From: Litoditis marina
Taxonomy: Eukaryota > Nematoda > Chromadorea > Rhabditida > Rhabditidae
DNA length: 64,000 bases
Assembly (NCBI GenBank): GCA_964036275.1
Contig: OZ038439.1
Location: forward strand, 2,999,142-3,063,141
Direction: 5' to 3'
In this document: positions 37,101 to 50,464 of the stretch, in pieces
Position numbering within the stretch: position 1 is the stretch's first letter
Layout: every line of letters starts with the position of its first letter
Translations under genes and position numbers: made by a program
The notes under the pieces: model-generated
Database searches by the model: none
Seen by the model: the letters and a program-made list of their open reading frames with translations, nothing else
What the model was told of the DNA's origin: nothing

Positions 37101-38357
37101 TCAGTATTCCCGCACAAGTTCTATTGAACTTTCGCGTATTTTAAATTGAACACAATTTACGAAACCACAAGTAAAACACAAAAACAAAATGTAGGCAGTC
37201 AAGTTTGTGTGAATGGGAAGATTAAAGTTTGTGATAACCCAAGCGCATCGGACCGGCTACACTTATTCAATATCAATCTTCGGTTATATAGGTGGCCTTC
37301 TGCTAGCGCCGTACTTAGTATGGGAGAATATTGTTTGTCCAGCATCTGAAACACTTTTGTTAAAATGCTTTATTTCGCAATGTAGGTCAAAGGTACAACT
37401 ACGTCAGTATTCCCGCACAAGTTCTATTGAACTTTCGCGTATTTTAAATTGAACACAATTTACGAAACCACAAGTAAAACACATAAACAAAATGGAGGCA
37501 GTCAAGTTTGTGTGAATGGGAAGATTAAAGTTTGTGATAACCCAAGCGCATCGGACCGGCTACACTTATTCAATATCAATCTTCGGTTATATAGGTGGCC
37601 TTCTGCTAGCGCCGTACTTAGTATGGGAGAATATTGTTTGTCCAGCATCTGAAACACTTTTGGTAAAATGTTTTATTTCGCAATGTAGGTCAAAGGTACA
37701 ACTACGTCAGTATTCCCGCACAAGTTCTATTGAACTTTCGCGTATTTTAAATTGAACACAATTTACGAAACCACAAGTAAAACACAAAAACAAAATGTAG
37801 GCAGTCAAGTTTGTGTGAATGGGAAGATTAAAGTTTGTGATAACCCAAGCGCATCGGACCGGCTACACTTATTCAATATCAATCTTCGGTTATATAGGTG
37901 GCCTTCTGCTAGCGCCGTACTTAGTATGGGAGAATATTGTTTGTCCAGCATCTGAAACACTTTTGTTAAAATGCTTTATTTCGCAATGTAGGTCAAAGGT
38001 ACAACTACGTCAGTATTCCCGCACAAGTTCTATTGAACTTTCGCGTATTTTAAATTGAACACAATTTACGAAACCACAAGTAAAACACATAAACAAAATG
38101 GAGGCAGTCAAGTTTGTGTGAATGGGAAGATTAAAGTTTGTGATAACCCAAGCGCATCGGACCGGCTACACTTATTCAATATCAATCTTCGGTTATATAG
38201 GTGGCCTTCTGCTAGCGCCGTACTTAGTATGGGAGAATATTGTTTGTCCAGCATCTGAAACACTTTTGTTAAAATGTTTTATTTTGCAATGTAGGTCAAA
38301 GGTACAACTACGTCAGTATTCCCGCACAAGTTCTATTGAACTTTCGCGTATTTTAAA
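34116..38357 (+). repeat. Five-monomer higher-order repeat A-D-A-B-C (1515 bp)
   Basis: A-D-A-B-C occurs at 34116-35630 and 35631-37145. A further A-D-A-B follows at 37146-38357. The B monomers of the first two units end GTATTTTTAATTG in place of GTATTTTAAATTG, tying them closely together. A further copy lies at 42587-44101 and shares this B-monomer change. Confidence 0.85.
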
Positions 38358-39266
38358 TTGAACACAATTTACGAAACCACAAGTAAAACACAAAAACAAA
38401 ATGTAGGCAGTCAAGTTTGTGTGAATGGGAAGATTAAAGTTTGTGATAACCCAAGCGCATCGGACCGGCTACACTTATTCAATATCAATCTTCGGTTATA
38501 TAGGTGGCCTTCTGCTAGCGCCGTACTTAGTATGGGAGAATATTGTTTGTCCAGCATCTGAAACACTTTTGTTAAAATGCTTTATTTCGCAATGTAGGTC
38601 AAAGGTACAACTACGTCAGTATTCCCGCACAAGTTCTATTGAACTTTCGCGTATTTTAAATTGAACACAATTTACGAAACCACAAGTAAAACACATAAAC
38701 AAAATGGAGGCAGTCAAGTTTGTGTGAATGGGAAGATTAAAGTTTGTGATAACCCAAGCGCATCGGACCGGCTACACTTATTCAATATCAATCTTCGGTT
38801 ATATAGGTGGCCTTCTGCTAGCGCCGTACTTAGTATGGGAGAATATTGTTTGTCCAGCATCTGAAACACTTTTGTTAAAATGTTTTATTTTGCAATGTAG
38901 GTCAAAGGTACAACTACGTCAGTATTCCCGCACAAGTTCTATTGAACTTTCGCGTATTTTAAATTGAACACAATTTACGAAACCACAAGTAAAACACAAA
39001 AACAAAATGTAGGCAGTCAAGTTTGTGTGAATGGGAAGATTAAAGTTTGTGATAACCCAAGCGCATCGGACCGGCTACACTTATTCAATATCAATCTTCG
39101 GTTACATAGGTGGCCTTTTGCTAGCGCCGTACTTAGTATGGGAGAATATTGTTTGTCCAGCTTCTGAAACACTTTTGTTAAAATGTTTTATTTCGCAATG
39201 TAGGTCAAAGGTACAACTACGTCAGTATTCCCGCACAAGTTCTATTGAACTTTCGCGTATTTTAAA

Positions 39267-42200
39267 TTGAACACAATTTACGAAACCACAAGTAAAACAC
39301 AAAAACAAAATGTAGGCAGTCAAGTTTGTGTGAATGGGAAGATTAAAGTTTGTGATAACCCAAGCGCATCGGACCGGCTACACTTATTCAATATCAATCT
39401 TCGGTTATATAGGTGGCCTTCTGCTAGCGCCGTACTTAGTATGGGAGAATATTGTTTGTCCAGCATCTGAAACACTTTTGTTAAAATGTTTTATTTCGCA
39501 ATGTAGGTCAAAGGTACAACTACGTCAGTATTCCCGCACAAGTTCTATTGAACTTTCGCGTATTTTAAATTGAACACAATTTACGAAACCACAAGTAAAA
39601 CACATAAACAAAATGGAGGCAGTCAAGTTTGTGTGAATGGGAAGATTAAAGTTTGTGATAACCCAAGCGCATCGGACCGGCTACACTTATTCAATATCAA
39701 TCTTCGGTTATATAGGTGGCCTTCTGCTAGCGCCGTACTTAGTATGGGAGAATATTGTTTGTCCAGCATCTGAAACACTTTTGTTAAAATGCTTTATTTC
39801 GCAATGTAGGTCAAAGGTACAACTACGTCAGTATTCCCGCACAAGTTCTATTGAACTTTCGCGTATTTTAAATTGAACACAATTTACGAAACCACAAGTA
39901 AAACACATAAACAAAATGGAGGCAGTCAAGTTTGTGTGAATGGGAAGATTAAAGTTTGTGATAACCCAAGCGCATCGGACCGGCTACACTTATTCAATAT
40001 CAATCTTCGGTTATATAGGTGGCCTTCTGCTAGCGCCGTACTTAGTATGGGAGAATATTGTTTGTCCAGCATCTGAAACACTTTTGGTAAAATGTTTTAT
40101 TTCGCAATGTAGGTCAAAGGTACAACTACGTCAGTATTCCCGCACAAGTTCTATTGAACTTTCGCGTATTTTAAATTGAACACAATTTACGAAACCACAA
40201 GTAAAACACAAAAACAAAATGTAGGCAGTCAAGTTTGTGTGAATGGGAAGATTAAAGTTTGTGATAACCCAAGCGCATCGGACCGGCTACACTTATTCAA
40301 TATCAATCTTCGGTTATATAGGTGGCCTTCTGCTAGCGCCGTACTTAGTATGGGAGAATATTGTTTGTCCAGCATCTGAAACACTTTTGTTAAAATGCTT
40401 TATTTCGCAATGTAGGTCAAAGGTACAACTACGTCAGTATTCCCGCACAAGTTCTATTGAACTTTCGCGTATTTTAAATTGAACACAATTTACGAAACCA
40501 CAAGTAAAACACAAAAACAAAATGGAGGCAGTCAAGTTTGTGTGAATGGGAAGATTAAAGTTTGTGATAACCCAAGCGCATCGGACCGGCTACACTTATT
40601 CAATATCAATCTTCGGTTACATAGGTGGCCTTTTGCTAGCGCCGTACTTAGTATGGGAGAATATTGTTTGTCCAGCATCTGAAACACTTTTGTTAAAATG
40701 TTTTATTTTGCAATGTAGGTCAAAGGTACAACTACGTCAGTATTCCCGCACAAGTTCTATTGAACTTTCGCGTATTTTAAATTGAACACAATTTACGAAA
40801 CCACAAGTAAAACACAAAAACAAAATGTAGGCAGTCAAGTTTGTGTGAATGGGAAGATTAAAGTTTGTGATAACCCAAGCGCATCGGACCGGCTATCAAT
40901 CTTCGGTTACATAGGTGGCCTTTTGCTAGCGCCGTACTTAGTATGGGAGAATATTGTTTGTCCAGCTTCTGAAACACTTTTGTTAAAATGTTTTATTTCG
41001 CAATGTAGGTCAAAGGTACAACTACGTCAGTATTCCCGCACAAGTTCTATTGAACTTTCGCGTATTTTAAATTGAACACAATTTACGAAACCACAAGTAA
41101 AACACATAAACAAAATGGAGGCAGTCAAGTTTGTGTGAATGGGAAGATTAAAGTTTGTGATAACCCAAGCGCATCGGACCGGCTACACTTATTCAATATC
41201 AATCTTCGGTTATATAGGTGGCCTTCTGCTAGCGCCGTACTTAGTATGGGAGAATATTGTTTGTCCAGCATCTGAAACACTTTTGTTAAAATGCTTTATT
41301 TCGCAATGTAGGTCAAAGGTACAACTACGTCAGTATTCCCGCACAAGTTCTATTGAACTTTCGCGTATTTTAAATTGAACACAATTTACGAAACCACAAG
41401 TAAAACACATAAACAAAATGGAGGCAGTCAAGTTTGTGTGAATGGGAAGATTAAAGTTTGTGATAACCCAAGCGCATCGGACCGGCTACACTTATTCAAT
41501 ATCAATCTTCGGTTATATAGGTGGCCTTCTGCTAGCGCCGTACTTAGTATGGGAGAATATTGTTTGTCCAGCATCTGAAACACTTTTGGTAAAATGTTTT
41601 ATTTCGCAATGTAGGTCAAAGGTACAACTACGTCAGTATTCCCGCACAAGTTCTATTGAACTTTCGCGTATTTTAAATTGAACACAATTTACGAAACCAC
41701 AAGTAAAACACAAAAACAAAATGTAGGCAGTCAAGTTTGTGTGAATGGGAAGATTAAAGTTTGTGATAACCCAAGCGCATCGGACCGGCTACACTTATTC
41801 AATATCAATCTTCGGTTATATAGGTGGCCTTCTGCTAGCGCCGTACTTAGTATGGGAGAATATTGTTTGTCCAGCATCTGAAACACTTTTGTTAAAATGC
41901 TTTATTTCGCAATGTAGGTCAAAGGTACAACTACGTCAGTATTCCCGCACAAGTTCTATTGAACTTTCGCGTATTTTAAATTGAACACAATTTACGAAAC
42001 CACAAGTAAAACACAAAAACAAAATGGAGGCAGTCAAGTTTGTGTGAATGGGAAGATTAAAGTTTGTGATAACCCAAGCGCATCGGACCGGCTACACTTA
42101 TTCAATATCAATCTTCGGTTACATAGGTGGCCTTTTGCTAGCGCCGTACTTAGTATGGGAGAATATTGTTTGTCCAGCATCTGAAACACTTTTGTTAAAA

Positions 42201-42586
42201 TGTTTTATTTTGCAATGTAGGTCAAAGGTACAACTACGTCAGTATTCCCGCACAAGTTCTATTGAACTTTCGCGTATTTTAAATTGAACACAATTTACGA
42301 AACCACAAGTAAAACACAAAAACAAAATGTAGGCAGTCAAGTTTGTGTGAATGGGAAGATTAAAGTTTGTGATAACCCAAGCGCATCGGACCGGCTACAC
42401 TTATTCAATATCAATCTTCGGTTACATAGGTGGCCTTTTGCTAGCGCCGTACTTAGTATGGGAGAATATTGTTTGTCCAGCTTCTGAAACACTTTTGTTA
42501 AAATGTTTTATTTCGCAATGTAGGTCAAAGGTACAACTACGTCAGTATTCCCGCACAAGTTCTATTGAACTTTCGCGTATTTTAAA
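39267..42586 (+). repeat. Tandem copies of the E-D-A-F-C block
   Basis: After one plain monomer, E-D-A-F-C occurs at 39570-41071 and again at 41072-42586. The first C carries a 13-bp deletion (near 40896) that the second lacks, so the deletion came after the duplication or was not copied with it. Confidence 0.8.
40782..41071 (+). repeat. Satellite monomer with 13-bp deletion
   Basis: This 290-bp monomer reads CGGCTATCAATCTTCGG where others have CGGCTACACTTATTCAATATCAATC. The deletion lies between two TA dinucleotides, so a 2-bp microhomology may have guided it. The frame shift joins the two usual short frames into one 97-codon frame, which is not evidence of coding. Confidence 0.93.
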
Positions 42587-44101
42587 TTGAACACAATTTA
42601 CGAAACCACAAGTAAAACACAAAAACAAAATGTAGGCAGTCAAGTTTGTGTGAATGGGAAGATTAAAGTTTGTGATAACCCAAGCGCATCGGACCGGCTA
42701 CACTTATTCAATATCAATCTTCGGTTATATAGGTGGCCTTCTGCTAGCGCCGTACTTAGTATGGGAGAATATTGTTTGTCCAGCATCTGAAACACTTTTG
42801 TTAAAATGCTTTATTTCGCAATGTAGATCAAAGGTACAACTACGTCAGTATTCCCGCACAAGTTCTATTGAACTTTCGCGTATTTTAAATTGAACACAAT
42901 TTACGAAACCACAAGTAAAACACATAAACAAAATGGAGGCAGTCAAGTTTGTGTGAATGGGAAGATTAAAGTTTGTGATAACCCAAGCGCATCGGACCGG
43001 CTACACTTATTCAATATCAATCTTCGGTTATATAGGTGGCCTTCTGCTAGCGCCGTACTTAGTATGGGAGAATATTGTTTGTCCAGCATCTGAAACACTT
43101 TTGGTAAAATGTTTTATTTCGCAATGTAGGTCAAAGGTACAACTACGTCAGTATTCCCGCACAAGTTCTATTGAACTTTCGCGTATTTTAAATTGAACAC
43201 AATTTACGAAACCACAAGTAAAACACAAAAACAAAATGTAGGCAGTCAAGTTTGTGTGAATGGGAAGATTAAAGTTTGTGATAACCCAAGCGCATCGGAC
43301 CGGCTACACTTATTCAATATCAATCTTCGGTTATATAGGTGGCCTTCTGCTAGCGCCGTACTTAGTATGGGAGAATATTGTTTGTCCAGCATCTGAAACA
43401 CTTTTGTTAAAATGCTTTATTTCGCAATGTAGGTCAAAGGTACAACTACGTCAGTATTCCCGCACAAGTTCTATTGAACTTTCGCGTATTTTAAATTGAA
43501 CACAATTTACGAAACCACAAGTAAAACACATAAACAAAATGGAGGCAGTCAAGTTTGTGTGAATGGGAAGATTAAAGTTTGTGATAACCCAAGCGCATCG
43601 GACCGGCTACACTTATTCAATATCAATCTTCGGTTATATAGGTGGCCTTCTGCTAGCGCCGTACTTAGTATGGGAGAATATTGTTTGTCCAGCATCTGAA
43701 ACACTTTTGTTAAAATGTTTTATTTTGCAATGTAGGTCAAAGGTACAACTACGTCAGTATTCCCGCACAAGTTCTATTGAACTTTCGCGTATTTTTAATT
43801 GAACACAATTTACGAAACCACAAGTAAAACACAAAAACAAAATGTAGGCAGTCAAGTTTGTGTGAATGGGAAGATTAAAGTTTGTGATAACCCAAGCGCA
43901 TCGGACCGGCTACACTTATTCAATATCAATCTTCGGTTACATAGGTGGCCTTTTGCTAGCGCCGTACTTAGTATGGGAGAATATTGTTTGTCCAGCTTCT
44001 GAAACACTTTTGTTAAAATGTTTTATTTCGCAATGTAGGTCAAAGGTACAACTACGTCAGTATTCCCGCACAAGTTCTATTGAACTTTCGCGTATTTTAA
44101 A
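42587..44101 (+). repeat. Further copy of five-monomer repeat A-D-A-B-C
   Basis: Same order and the same GTATTTTTAATTG ending on the B monomer (43496) as in the 34-37 kb block, at offsets of 8471 and 6956 bp. These are whole numbers of monomers (28 and 23) less the 13-bp deletion. Confidence 0.82.
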
Positions 44102-44707
44102 TTGAACACAATTTACGAAACCACAAGTAAAACACAAAAACAAAATGTAGGCAGTCAAGTTTGTGTGAATGGGAAGATTAAAGTTTGTGATAACCCAAGC
44201 GCATCGGACCGGCTACACTTATTCAATATCAATCTTCGGTTATATAGGTGGCCTTCTGCTAGCGCCGTACTTAGTATGGGAGAATATTGTTTGTCCAGCA
44301 TCTGAAACACTTTTGTTAAAATGCTTTATTTCGCAATGTAGGTCAAAGGTACAACTACGTCAGTATTCCCGCACAAGTTCTATTGAACTTTCGCGTATTT
44401 TAAATTGAACACAATTTACGAAACCACAAGTAAAACACATAAACAAAATGGAGGCAGTCAAGTTTGTGTGAATGGGAAGATTAAAGTTTGTGATAACCCA
44501 AGCGCATCGGACCGGCTACACTTATTCAATATCAATCTTCGGTTATATAGGTGGCCTTCTGCTAGCGCCGTACTTAGTATGGGAGAATATTGTTTGTCCA
44601 GCATCTGAAACACTTTTGTTAAAATGCTTTATTTCGCAATGTAGGTCAAAGGTACAACTACGTCAGTATTCCCGCACAAGTTCTATTGAACTTTCGCGTA
44701 TTTTAAA

Positions 44708-45313
44708 TTGAACACAATTTACGAAACCACAAGTAAAACACATAAACAAAATGGAGGCAGTCAAGTTTGTGTGAATGGGAAGATTAAAGTTTGTGATAAC
44801 CCAAGCGCATCGGACCGGCTACACTTATTCAATATCAATCTTCGGTTATATAGGTGGCCTTCTGCTAGCGCCGTACTTCGTATGGGAGAATATTGTTTGT
44901 CCAGCATCTGAAACACTTTTGTTAAAATGTTTTATTTTGCAATGTAGGTCAAAGGTACAACTACGTCAGTATTCCCGCACAAGTTCTATTGAACTTTCGC
45001 GTATTTTAAATTGAACACAATTTACGAAACCACAAGTAAAACACAAAAACAAAATGTAGGCAGTCAAGTTTGTGTGAATGGGAAGATTAAAGTTTGTGAT
45101 AACCCAAGCGCATCGGACCGGCTACACTTATTCAATATCAATCTTCGGTTATATAGGTGGCCTTCTGCTAGCGCCGTACTTCGTATGGGAGAATATTGTT
45201 TGTCCAGCATCTGAAACACTTTTGTTAAAATGTTTTATTTTGCAATGTAGGTCAAAGGTACAACTACGTCAGTATTCCCGCACAAGTTCTATTGAACTTT
45301 CGCGTATTTTAAA
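44708..45313 (+). repeat. Adjacent monomers sharing TACTTCGTATGG
   Basis: The monomers at 44708 and 45011 both read CTTCGTATGG for CTTAGTATGG and both have TTTTGCAATG. They differ at their 5' ends (ATGGAGG against ATGTAGG). This fits a single-monomer exchange or conversion tract. Confidence 0.75.
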
Positions 45314-48300
45314 TTGAACACAATTTACGAAACCACAAGTAAAACACAAAAACAAAATGTAGGCAGTCAAGTTTGTGTGAATGGGAAGATTAAAGTTTGT
45401 GATAACCCAAGCGCATCGGACCGGCTACACTTATTCAATATCAATCTTCGGTTACATAGGTGGCCTTTTGCTAGCGCCGTACTTAGTATGGGAGAATATT
45501 GTTTGTCCAGCTTCTGAAACACTTTTGTTAAAATGTTTTATTTCGCAATGTAGGTCAAAGGTACAACTACGTCAGTATTCCCGCACAAGTTCTATTGAAC
45601 TTTCGCGTATTTTAAATTGAACACAATTTACGAAACCACAAGTAAAACACAAAAACAAAATGTAGGCAGTCAAGTTTGTGTGAATGGGAAGATTAAAGTT
45701 TGTGATAACCCAAGCGCATCGGACCGGCTACACTTATTCAATATCAATCTTCGGTTATATAGGTGGCCTTCTGCTAGCGCCGTACTTAGTATGGGAGAAT
45801 ATTGTTTGTCCAGCATCTGAAACACTTTTGTTAAAATGCTTTATTTCGCAATGTAGGTCAAAGGTACAACTACGTCAGTATTCCCGCACAAGTTCTATTG
45901 AACTTTCGAGTATTTTAAATTGAACACAATTTACGAAACCACAAGTAAAACACATAAACAAAATGGAGGCAGTCAAGTTTGTGTGAATGGGAAGATTAAA
46001 GTTTGTGATAACCCAAGCGCATCGGACCGGCTACACTTATTCAATATCAATCTTCGGTTATATAGGTGGCCTTCTGCTAGCGCCGTACTTAGTATGGGAG
46101 AATATTGTTTGTCCAGCATCTGAAACACTTTTGGTAAAATGTTTTATTTCGCAATGTAGGTCAAAGGTACAACTACGTCAGTATTCCCGCACAAGTTCTA
46201 TTGAACTTTCGCGTATTTTAAATTGAACACAATTTACGAAACCACAAGTAAAACACAAAAACAAAATGTAGGCAGTCAAGTTTGTGTGAATGGGAAGATT
46301 AAAGTTTGTGATAACCCAAGCGCATCGGACCGGCTACACTTATTCAATATCAATCTTCGGTTATATAGGTGGCCTTCTGCTAGCGCCGTACTTAGTATGG
46401 GAGAATATTGTTTGTCCAGCATCTGAAACACTTTTGTTAAAATGCTTTATTTCGCAATGTAGGTCAAAGGTACAACTACGTCAGTATTCCCGCACAAGTT
46501 CTATTGAACTTTCGCGTATTTTAAATTGAACACAATTTACGAAACCACAAGTAAAACACATAAACAAAATGGAGGCAGTCAAGTTTGTGTGAATGGGAAG
46601 ATTAAAGTTTGTGATAACCCAAGCGCATCGGACCGGCTACACTTATTCAATATCAATCTTCGGTTATATAGGTGGCCTTCTGCTAGCGCCGTACTTAGTA
46701 TGGGAGAATATTGTTTGTCCAGCATCTGAAACACTTTTGTTAAAATGTTTTATTTTGCAATGTAGGTCAAAGGTACAACTACGTCAGTATTCCCGCACAA
46801 GTTCTATTGAACTTTCGCGAATTTTAAATTGAACACAATTTACGAAACCACAAGTAAAACACATAAACAAAATGGAGGCAGTCAAGTTTGTGTGAATGGG
46901 AAGATTAAAGTTTGTGATAACCCAAGCGCATCGGACCGGCTACACTTATTCAATATCAATCTTCGGTTATATAGGTGGCCTTCTGCTAGCGCCGTACTTA
47001 GTATGGGAGAATATTGTTTGTCCAGCATCTGAAACACTTTTGGTAAAATGTTTTATTTCGCAATGTAGGTCAAAGGTACAACTACGTCAGTATTCCCGCA
47101 CAAGTTCTATTGAACTTTCGCGTATTTTAAATTGAACACAATTTACGAAACCACAAGTAAAACACAAAAACAAAATGTAGGCAGTCAAGTTTGTGTGAAT
47201 GGGAAGATTAAAGTTTGTGATAACCCAAGCGCATCGGACCGGCTACCCTTATTCAATATCAATCTTCGGTTATATAGGTGGCCTTCTGCTAGCGCCGTAC
47301 TTAGTATGGGAGAATATTGTTTGTCCAGCATCTGAAACACTTTTGTTAAAATGTTTCATTTCGCAATGTAGGTCAAAGGTACAACTACGTCAGTATTCCC
47401 GCACAATTTCTATTGAACTTTCGCGTATTTTAAATTGAACACAATTTACGAAACCACAAGTAAAACACAAAAACAAAATGTAGGCAGTCAAGTTTGTGTG
47501 AATGGGAAGATTAAAGTTTGTGATAACCCAAGCGCATCGGACCGGCTACACTTATTCAATATCAATCTTCGGTTATATAGGTGGCCTTCTGCTAGCGCCG
47601 TACTTAGTATGGGAGAATATTGTTTGTCCAGCATCTGAAACACTTTTGTTAAAATGCTTTATTTCGCAATGTAGGTCAAAGGTACAACTACGTCAGTATT
47701 CCCGCACAAGTTCTATTGAACTTTCGCGTATTTTAAATTGAACACAATTTACGAAACCACAAGTAAAACACATAAACAAAATGGAGGCAGTCAAGTTTGT
47801 GTGAATGGGAAGATTAAAGTTTGTGATAACCCAAGCGCATCGGACCGGCTACACTTATTCAATATCAATCTTCGGTTATATAGGTGGCCTTCTGCTAGCG
47901 CCGTACTTAGTATGGGAGAATATTGTTTGTCCAGCATCTGAAACACTTTTGTTAAAATGTTTTATTTTGCAATGTAGGTCAAAGGTACAACTACGTCAGT
48001 ATTCCCGCACAAGTTCTATTGAACTTTCGCGTATTTTAAATTGAACACAATTTACGAAACCACAAGTAAAACACAAAAACAAAATGTAGGCAGTCAAGTT
48101 TGTGTGAATGGGAAGATTAAAGTTTGTGATAACCCAAGCGCATCGGACCGGCTACACTTATTCAATATCAATCTTCGGTTACATAGGTGGCCTTTTGCTA
48201 GCGCCGTACTTAGTATGGGAGAATATTGTTTGTCCAGCTTCTGAAACACTTTTGTTAAAATGTTTTATTTCGCAATGTAGGTCAAAGGTACAACTACGTC

Positions 48301-50464
48301 AGTATTCCCGCACAAGTTCTATTGAACTTTCGCGTATTTTAAATTGAACACAATTTACGAAACCACAAGTAAAACACAAAAACAAAATGTAGGCAGTCAA
48401 GTTTGTGTGAATGGGAAGATTAAAGTTTGTGATAACCCAAGCGCATCGGACCGGCTACACTTATTCAATATCAATCTTCGGTTATATAGGTGGCCTTCTG
48501 CTAGCGCCGTACTTAGTATGGGAGAATATTGTTTGTCCAGCATCTGAAACACTTTTGTTAAAATGCTTTATTTCGCAATGTAGGTCAAAGGTACAACTAC
48601 GTCAGTATTCCCGCACAAGTTCTATTGAACTTTCGCGTATTTTAAATTGAACACAATTTACGAAACCACAAGTAAAACACATAAACAAAATGGAGGCAGT
48701 CAAGTTTGTGTGAATGGGAAGATTAAAGTTTGTGATAACCCAAGCGCATCGGACCGGCTACACTTATTCAATATCAATCTTCGGTTATATAGGTGGCCTT
48801 CTGCTAGCGCCGTACTTAGTATGGGAGAATATTGTTTGTCCAGCATCTGAAACACTTTTGGTAAAATGTTTTATTTCGCAATGTAGGTCAAAGGTACAAC
48901 TACGTCAGTATTCCCGCACAAGTTCTATTGAACTTTCGCGTATTTTAAATTGAACACAATTTACGAAACCACAAGTAAAACACAAAAACAAAATGTAGGC
49001 AGTCAAGTTTGTGTGAATGGGAAGATTAAAGTTTGTGATAACCCAAGCGCATCGGACCGGCTACACTTATTCAATATCAATCTTCGGTTATATAGGTGGC
49101 CTTCTGCTAGCGCCGTACTTAGTATGGGAGAATATTGTTTGTCCAGCATCTGAAACACTTTTGTTAAAATGCTTTATTTCGCAATGTAGGTCAAAGGTAC
49201 AACTACGTCAGTATTCCCGCACAAGTTCTATTGAACTTTCGCGTATTTTAAATTGAACACAATTTACGAAACCACAAGTAAAACACATAAACAAAATGGA
49301 GGCAGTCAAGTTTGTGTGAATGGGAAGATTAAAGTTTGTGATAACCCAAGCGCATCGGACCGGCTACACTTATTCAATATCAATCTTCGGTTATATAGGT
49401 GGCCTTCTGCTAGCGCCGTACTTAGTATGGGAGAGTATTGTTTGTCCAGCATCTGAAACACTTTTGGTAAAATGTTTTATTTCGCAATGTAGGTCAAAGG
49501 TACAACTACGTCAGTATTCCCGCACAAGTTCTATTGAACTTTCGCGTATTTTAAATTGAACACAATTTACGAAACCACAAGTAAAACACAAAAACAAAAT
49601 GTAGGCAGTCAAGTTTGTGTGAATGGGAAGATTAAAGTTTGTGATAACCCAAGCGCATCGGACCGGCTACACTTATTCAATATCAATCTTCGGTTATATA
49701 GGTGGCCTTCTGCTAGCGCCGTACTTAGTATGGGAGAATATTGTTTGTCCAGCATCTGAAACACTTTTGTTAAAATGCTTTATTTCGCAATGTAGGTCAA
49801 AGGTACAACTACGTCAGTATTCCCGCACAAGTTCTATTGAACTTTCGCGTATTTTAAATTGAACACAATTTACGAAACCACAAGTAAAACACATAAACAA
49901 AATGGAGGCAGGCAAGTTTGTGTGAATGGGAAGATTAAAGTTTGTGATAACCCAAGCGCATCGGACCGGCTACACTTATTCAATATCAATCTTCGGTTAC
50001 ATAGGTGGCCTTTTGCTAGCGCCGTACTTAGTATGGGAGAATATTGTTTGTCCAGCATCTGAAACACTTTTGTTAAAATGTTTTATTTTGCAATGTAGGT
50101 CAAAGGTACAACTACGTCAGTATTCCCGCACAAGTTCTATTGAACTTTCGCGTATTTTAAATTGAACACAATTTACGAAACCACAAGTAAAACACAAAAA
50201 CAAAATGTAGGCAGTCAAGTTTGTGTGAATGGGAAGATTAAAGTTTGTGATAACCCAAGCGCATCGGACCGGCTACACTTATTCAATATCAATCTTCGGT
50301 TACATAGGTGGCCTTTTGCTAGCGCCGTACTTAGTATGGGAGAATATTGTTTGTCCAGCTTCTGAAACACTTTTGTTAAAATGTTTTATTTCGCAATGTA
50401 GGTCAAAGGTACAACTACGTCAGTATTCCCGCACAAGTTCTATTGAACTTTCGCGTATTTTAAA

